Below, one piece after another: positions 61,354-64,000 of a stretch of 64,000 nucleotides of DNA. Under the pieces are notes generated by a model. That model saw only the letters and a list, made by a program, of their open reading frames with translations, made no database searches and was not told where the DNA came from. This stretch comes from Nitrobacter sp051535235. Its GTDB lineage: Bacteria; Pseudomonadota; Alphaproteobacteria; Rhizobiales; Xanthobacteraceae. Positions within the stretch are counted from its first letter, which is position 1; the number at the start of each line of letters is the position of its first letter. The stretch lies in NCBI RefSeq assembly GCF_051535235.1, contig NZ_JBPPLZ010000001.1:372001-436000 (forward strand), read 5' to 3'. A program made the translations under genes and the position numbers.

Positions 61354-61950
61354 TTATTCGCCTCCAGCCGCGCCGCTCTTCCGGGCGCTATCCAGATCGG
61401 CCAGATTTTTTTGCGATTGCGCGACATCGGGATGATCGGGAGGGAGCGCCTTCTCCCGGATCGCGAGTGCCTGCTTGTAGAGCGACTCGGCCTCGGCGTA
61501 GCGGGCCTCGTCCTTGTAAACCGAGGCCAGGTTGTCCATCGCCGAGGCGACGGAGGGATGGTGCGCTCCGAGCGATTTCTCGAAGATTGCGACCCCGCGC
61601 TTGTAGAGCGGCTCGGCCTCGGCGTAGCGGCCCTGGGCCTTGTACACGTAGGCCAGGCTGTTCAGCGACTGCACGAGATCCGGATGATCGGGCCCGAGCG
61701 CCTTTCGCCAGGTCGCCAGCGCCCGCTTGCAGAGTGGCTCGGCCTCGGCATAGCGGCCCTGGAGGCTGTAGAGCTCGGCCAGATCGGTCAGCCCGAGTGC
61801 GACAGAGGGATGCTCGAGCCCGCGCGTCTTCGCGCAGATGGCCAACGCTTGTCTGTACAGCGGCTCGGCTTCTGCATAGCGCCCCTCTGCTTTAAAGATC
61901 TCGGCCTGATCGTTCAGCCTCGCCGCAAGCATGATTTCTGATACTGCCAT
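61354..61950 (-). CDS. Tetratricopeptide repeat protein, kinesin-light-chain type
   Basis: A 198-residue protein made of four consecutive 42-residue TPR units, each with the frame LxxLAxxYxxxGRYAEAEPLYKRALAIxEKxLGxxHP. They run from about residue 11 to 178, followed by a short Lys/Ala/Gly tail. No signal peptide or catalytic domain. Such 42-residue repeats usually belong to larger signalling or effector proteins, so this may be a remnant or a small scaffold. 310 bp of gene-free sequence separate it from the stress-type gene downstream. Confidence 0.85.
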   Translation of the reverse strand: MAVSEIMLAARLNDQAEIFKAEGRYAEAEPLYRQALAICAKTRGLEHPSVALGLTDLAELYSLQGRYAEAEPLCKRALATWRKALGPDHPDLVQSLNSLAYVYKAQGRYAEAEPLYKRGVAIFEKSLGAHHPSVASAMDNLASVYKDEARYAEAESLYKQALAIREKALPPDHPDVAQSQKNLADLDSARKSGAAGGE

Positions 61951-62506
61951 AACACTGGACTCCTGACTCGCGGGCGAATTTAGCCAAAACAGGGAACGCC
62001 GGTCTGCCCTAATTCGCCCCGGATTCTTCGATTCCAGGCACTTATAGCGTTTTCCAGCGAAGTGGATACCGGTTCGCGCGAAGAAAATGCGTCAAATCAA
62101 AATCATGGAGCCGCTCGTTTCTGATTTTATCAGTAGCTAAAGGCTCAGCCCTGCGTTTGACGCGGCTGGGGGCAAGCCCGGAAATTAGCGCCTCACCGGA
62201 CGCGGGTACAGCGACATCGTGACCTGACCTCACCGGCGCGACCGACCACAGGGTTGCGGCCTCGTCTGCCAACTGGAACGCGCAGCGCCCAGGCCCGGGG
62301 CTATGCGTATTTCGTTCGAGGTCCCTTCGGCCATGCTGCGGTGTCGTGCCGGAAGCCGAGCGCCATGCGGCGCTCACGCTTTCCGCGCCGTTCGCGGATC
62401 AAATAGCATCGGAAGGCCCTGCCGCTCGGCGCCGGAACAAGTTTTCCCAGAGGCCGTTTAACATTTTTGGTCAAATCGCGATACGGGGGCGCGAGCGAGG
62501 CCGTAC
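61951..62506. other. Intergenic region upstream of emrA
   Basis: 556 bp between the TPR gene and the divergent efflux operon. A family A repeat occupies 62043-62147. The remaining sequence has only short unconvincing frames. The AT-rich stretch near 62455-62480 (TTTAACATTTTTGGTC) may belong to the emrA promoter. Confidence 0.5.
62043..62147 (+). repeat. Extragenic repeat family A, complete copy
   Basis: TATAGCGTTTTCCAGCGAAG, TGGATACCGGTTCGCGCGAA, GAAAATGCGTCAAATCAAAA, TCATGGAGCCGCTCGTTTCT, ending in a decayed palindrome CTGATTTTATCAG and AAGGCTCA. It has the same length and block order as 19617-19722 in opposite orientation, and no gene stop at its edge. Confidence 0.8.
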
Positions 62507-63712
62507 ATGGCTGACATGACAGCAGAAGCGGGCTCGGGTCGCGCCGATCAGAGACCGCCTCGACAGGATGCTTCCTCGCCCACCGGCAGCGCCAAGGTAC
62601 GATCAGAGCAACAACAGCCCGCTGTGGGTCGCGACAAGCCGGCCAAGACGCCGGACGACGCGCCTGAGGAGACCTCCCGGCAATCGGGCATCCGCAGCAC
62701 CGTCAGCAATCATCCGATCCTGGCAATCGTTTGTCTCGGGCTGGTGGTTCTCGCGATCATCGCCGGGATTCTCTGGTATCTTCACGCCCGGCACTACGAG
62801 AGCAGCGACGATGCCTTCATCGACACGCGGCCGGTGCTGGTGAGTCCGCAGGTGACGGGCAGCATCGTCGACGTCGCCGTGACCGACAATCAGGTCGTCA
62901 AGCGCGGAGAGCTTCTGGCGAAAATAGATCCCCGCGACTATCAGGCCGCCGTCGATCAGGCTGATGCGCAAATCCGGCAAGCCGATGCGACCCTGCAAAA
63001 TCTCGACGCGCAGATATCGGCCCAGCAGGCCCAGATCGATCGCGCCGAAAAACAGGTGGCGGAAGCCCAAGCCGCGCTGAAATTCTCCGAAGATGAAAAC
63101 CGCCGCTATCAGGATCTGGTGCGGACCGGCGCGGGCACCGTCCAGCGCGCGCAGCAGGCGGCGTCCGATCTCCATAGCAAGCAGGCAGCGTTCGCCGCGT
63201 CCAATGCCGCGCAAATTGCTGCGCAACGGCAGATCGACGTCCTCGCTGCGCAGAAGGCGGCGGCTCGCGCCCAGATCGACCAGAGCAAGGCGCAGAAGGA
63301 TCGTGCTGACGCCGACCTCAGCCGCACCGAATTGCGCGCCACTGTCGATGGACGGGCGACGAAACTCACGGCCGCCGTCGGCGCGCTCGCCTCGCCTGGC
63401 CAGTCGATCATGGTGGTGGTGCCGCTGGATGTTTGGGTGACGGCCAATTTCAAGGAATCGCAGCTCGCCGACATGCGCGTCGGCCAGCCCGTCGAGATCG
63501 AGATCGACGCCTTCGGCCGCTCGTTCTCCGGACATATCGACAGCATACAGGCCGGCAGCGGCACCGCCTTCAGTCTGCTGCCTGCAGAAAACGCCACCGG
63601 TAACTACGTCAAGGTGGTCCAGCGCGTGCCCGTCAAAATCCTGTTTGACAAGCTGCCGGATGTCGAGCTCGGGCCCGGCATGTCGGTGGTGCCGCGCGTG
63701 ACCGTGCGCTGA
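62507..63712 (+). CDS. emrA: HlyD/EmrA-family membrane fusion protein
   Basis: Periplasmic adaptor of a tripartite drug efflux pump. It has 401 residues. A long hydrophilic, Gln/Arg/Pro-rich N-terminus (1-65) precedes one transmembrane segment (about 69-93, ILAIVCLGLVVLAIIAGILWYLHA). Then the biotinyl-lipoyl half (DDAFIDTRPVLVSPQVTGSIVDVAVTDNQVVKRGELLAKIDPRDY), an alpha-hairpin coiled coil (about 150-265, QADAQIRQADATLQNLDAQISAQQAQ), the second lipoyl half and the beta-barrel (VWVTANFKESQLADMRVGQPVEIEIDAFG). The role of the long N-terminus is unclear. emrB follows after 14 bp. Confidence 0.92.
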   Translation: MADMTAEAGSGRADQRPPRQDASSPTGSAKVRSEQQQPAVGRDKPAKTPDDAPEETSRQSGIRSTVSNHPILAIVCLGLVVLAIIAGILWYLHARHYESSDDAFIDTRPVLVSPQVTGSIVDVAVTDNQVVKRGELLAKIDPRDYQAAVDQADAQIRQADATLQNLDAQISAQQAQIDRAEKQVAEAQAALKFSEDENRRYQDLVRTGAGTVQRAQQAASDLHSKQAAFAASNAAQIAAQRQIDVLAAQKAAARAQIDQSKAQKDRADADLSRTELRATVDGRATKLTAAVGALASPGQSIMVVVPLDVWVTANFKESQLADMRVGQPVEIEIDAFGRSFSGHIDSIQAGSGTAFSLLPAENATGNYVKVVQRVPVKILFDKLPDVELGPGMSVVPRVTVR

Positions 63713-63726
63713 GCGAGTCGCGCGCA

Positions 63727-64000
63727 ATGGCTGCCGACTCTCACACCGGCGAATATGGCGGCGTCAATCCGTGGCTGATCGCCACGCTCGTCGCGGTCGC
63801 GACGTTCATGGAAGTGCTCGACACCACCATCGCCAATGTCGCATTGCGCTACATCTCCGGCGGGCTCGCGGTCAGCGCCGATGAAGCCTCCTGGGTAATT
63901 ACGACTTACCTCGTTGCCAATTCAATCGTGCTGTCGGCGAGCGGTTGGATCGCCGCCATGTTCGGCCGCAAGAACTTCTTTCTGGTCTGCATCGCGCTGT
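63727..64000 (+). CDS. emrB: DHA2-family drug efflux transporter EmrB (partial, 3' end off the window)
   Basis: Proton-driven export pump partner of EmrA. 91 codons are visible. NPWLIATLVAVATFMEVLDTTIANVALRYISGGLAVSADEASWVITTYLVANSIVLSASGWIAAMFGRKNFF contains motif C-like and the DHA2 signature LDTTIANVAL, and GRKNFF is the loop 2-3 motif. Two and a half transmembrane spans lie before the window ends. 14 bp after emrA. Confidence 0.93.
   Translation, partial: MAADSHTGEYGGVNPWLIATLVAVATFMEVLDTTIANVALRYISGGLAVSADEASWVITTYLVANSIVLSASGWIAAMFGRKNFFLVCIAL

Overview
The window is a stretch of core chromosome from an alphaproteobacterium of the Bradyrhizobiaceae/Nitrobacteraceae (Nitrobacter, Rhodopseudomonas, Bradyrhizobium, Afipia group). 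The evidence is high G+C, gene orders typical of Rhizobiales (maf-coaE-dnaQ-secB, hslV/hslU divergent from hisB-hisH-hisA-hisF-hisE, hrcA-grpE-dnaK-dnaJ-pmtA, rnd-lptC-lptA-lptB-rpoN-hpf-ptsN), families such as TIGR02300/FYDLN, DUF1150, DUF2244, UPF0314 and DUF930, and several families of extragenic palindromic repeats. I cannot fix the genus from sequence alone. There are no phage, plasmid, CRISPR or restriction genes, and no intact insertion sequence.

Layout. 1-3.6 kb: hemJ (partial) diverges from ppsR-maf-coaE-dnaQ. The gap between hemJ and ppsR has an AT-rich stretch with three GANTC sites and DnaA-box-like words, and is a candidate chromosomal origin. 3.9-7.6 kb: secB, timA, mltA, smr. 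A ~110 bp inverted-repeat element sits exactly between smr and hslU. 7.7-15.4 kb: the hslV-UPF0314-hslU protease operon faces away from the histidine operon, which ends in coaA. 15.4-26.2 kb: hybrid histidine kinase, comM, gshB, yraN, rsmI, an LpoA-like lipoprotein, hemW, rdgB, rph. 26.4-33.5 kb: heat-shock block hrcA, grpE, dnaK, dnaJ, then pmtA for phosphatidylcholine. 33.7-43.4 kb: flavin reductase, dapB, gpmA, a shortened Ada, DUF2244, nth, then aroA-cmk-rpsA and the acidic FYDLN protein. 43.6-51.2 kb: tRNA-Ala(GGC), ugpBAEC, a small heat-shock gene with its DUF1150 partner, ilvD. 51.5-64 kb: a DUF930 protein, ptsN-hpf-rpoN, two small envelope proteins, lptB-lptA-lptC, rnd, a stress-type protein, a TPR protein and an EmrAB-type efflux pair (emrB cut by the window end).

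Two regulatory layers are legible. RpoH-type promoters precede dnaK (CTTG-N17-CCTATATG) and the hsp20 gene (CTTGAA-N15-CGCCATAT), and a weaker one precedes grpE. The hsp20 leader also ends in a hairpin that buries the ribosome binding site opposite UCGCU, which is the signature of a ROSE RNA thermometer. A possible EcfG-type general stress promoter precedes the gene at 60414-61043.

The least explained feature is the repeat landscape. At least three families (called A, B and C here) occur many times between genes. Several copies begin with TAG, and those three bases are the stop codon of the neighbouring gene: coaA, gshB, grpE, the DUF2244 gene and nth all end this way. One family C copy ends two bases before tRNA-Ala. 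I found no clearly new multi-gene system; the novel candidates are the repeats, the smr/hslU element and the origin region.
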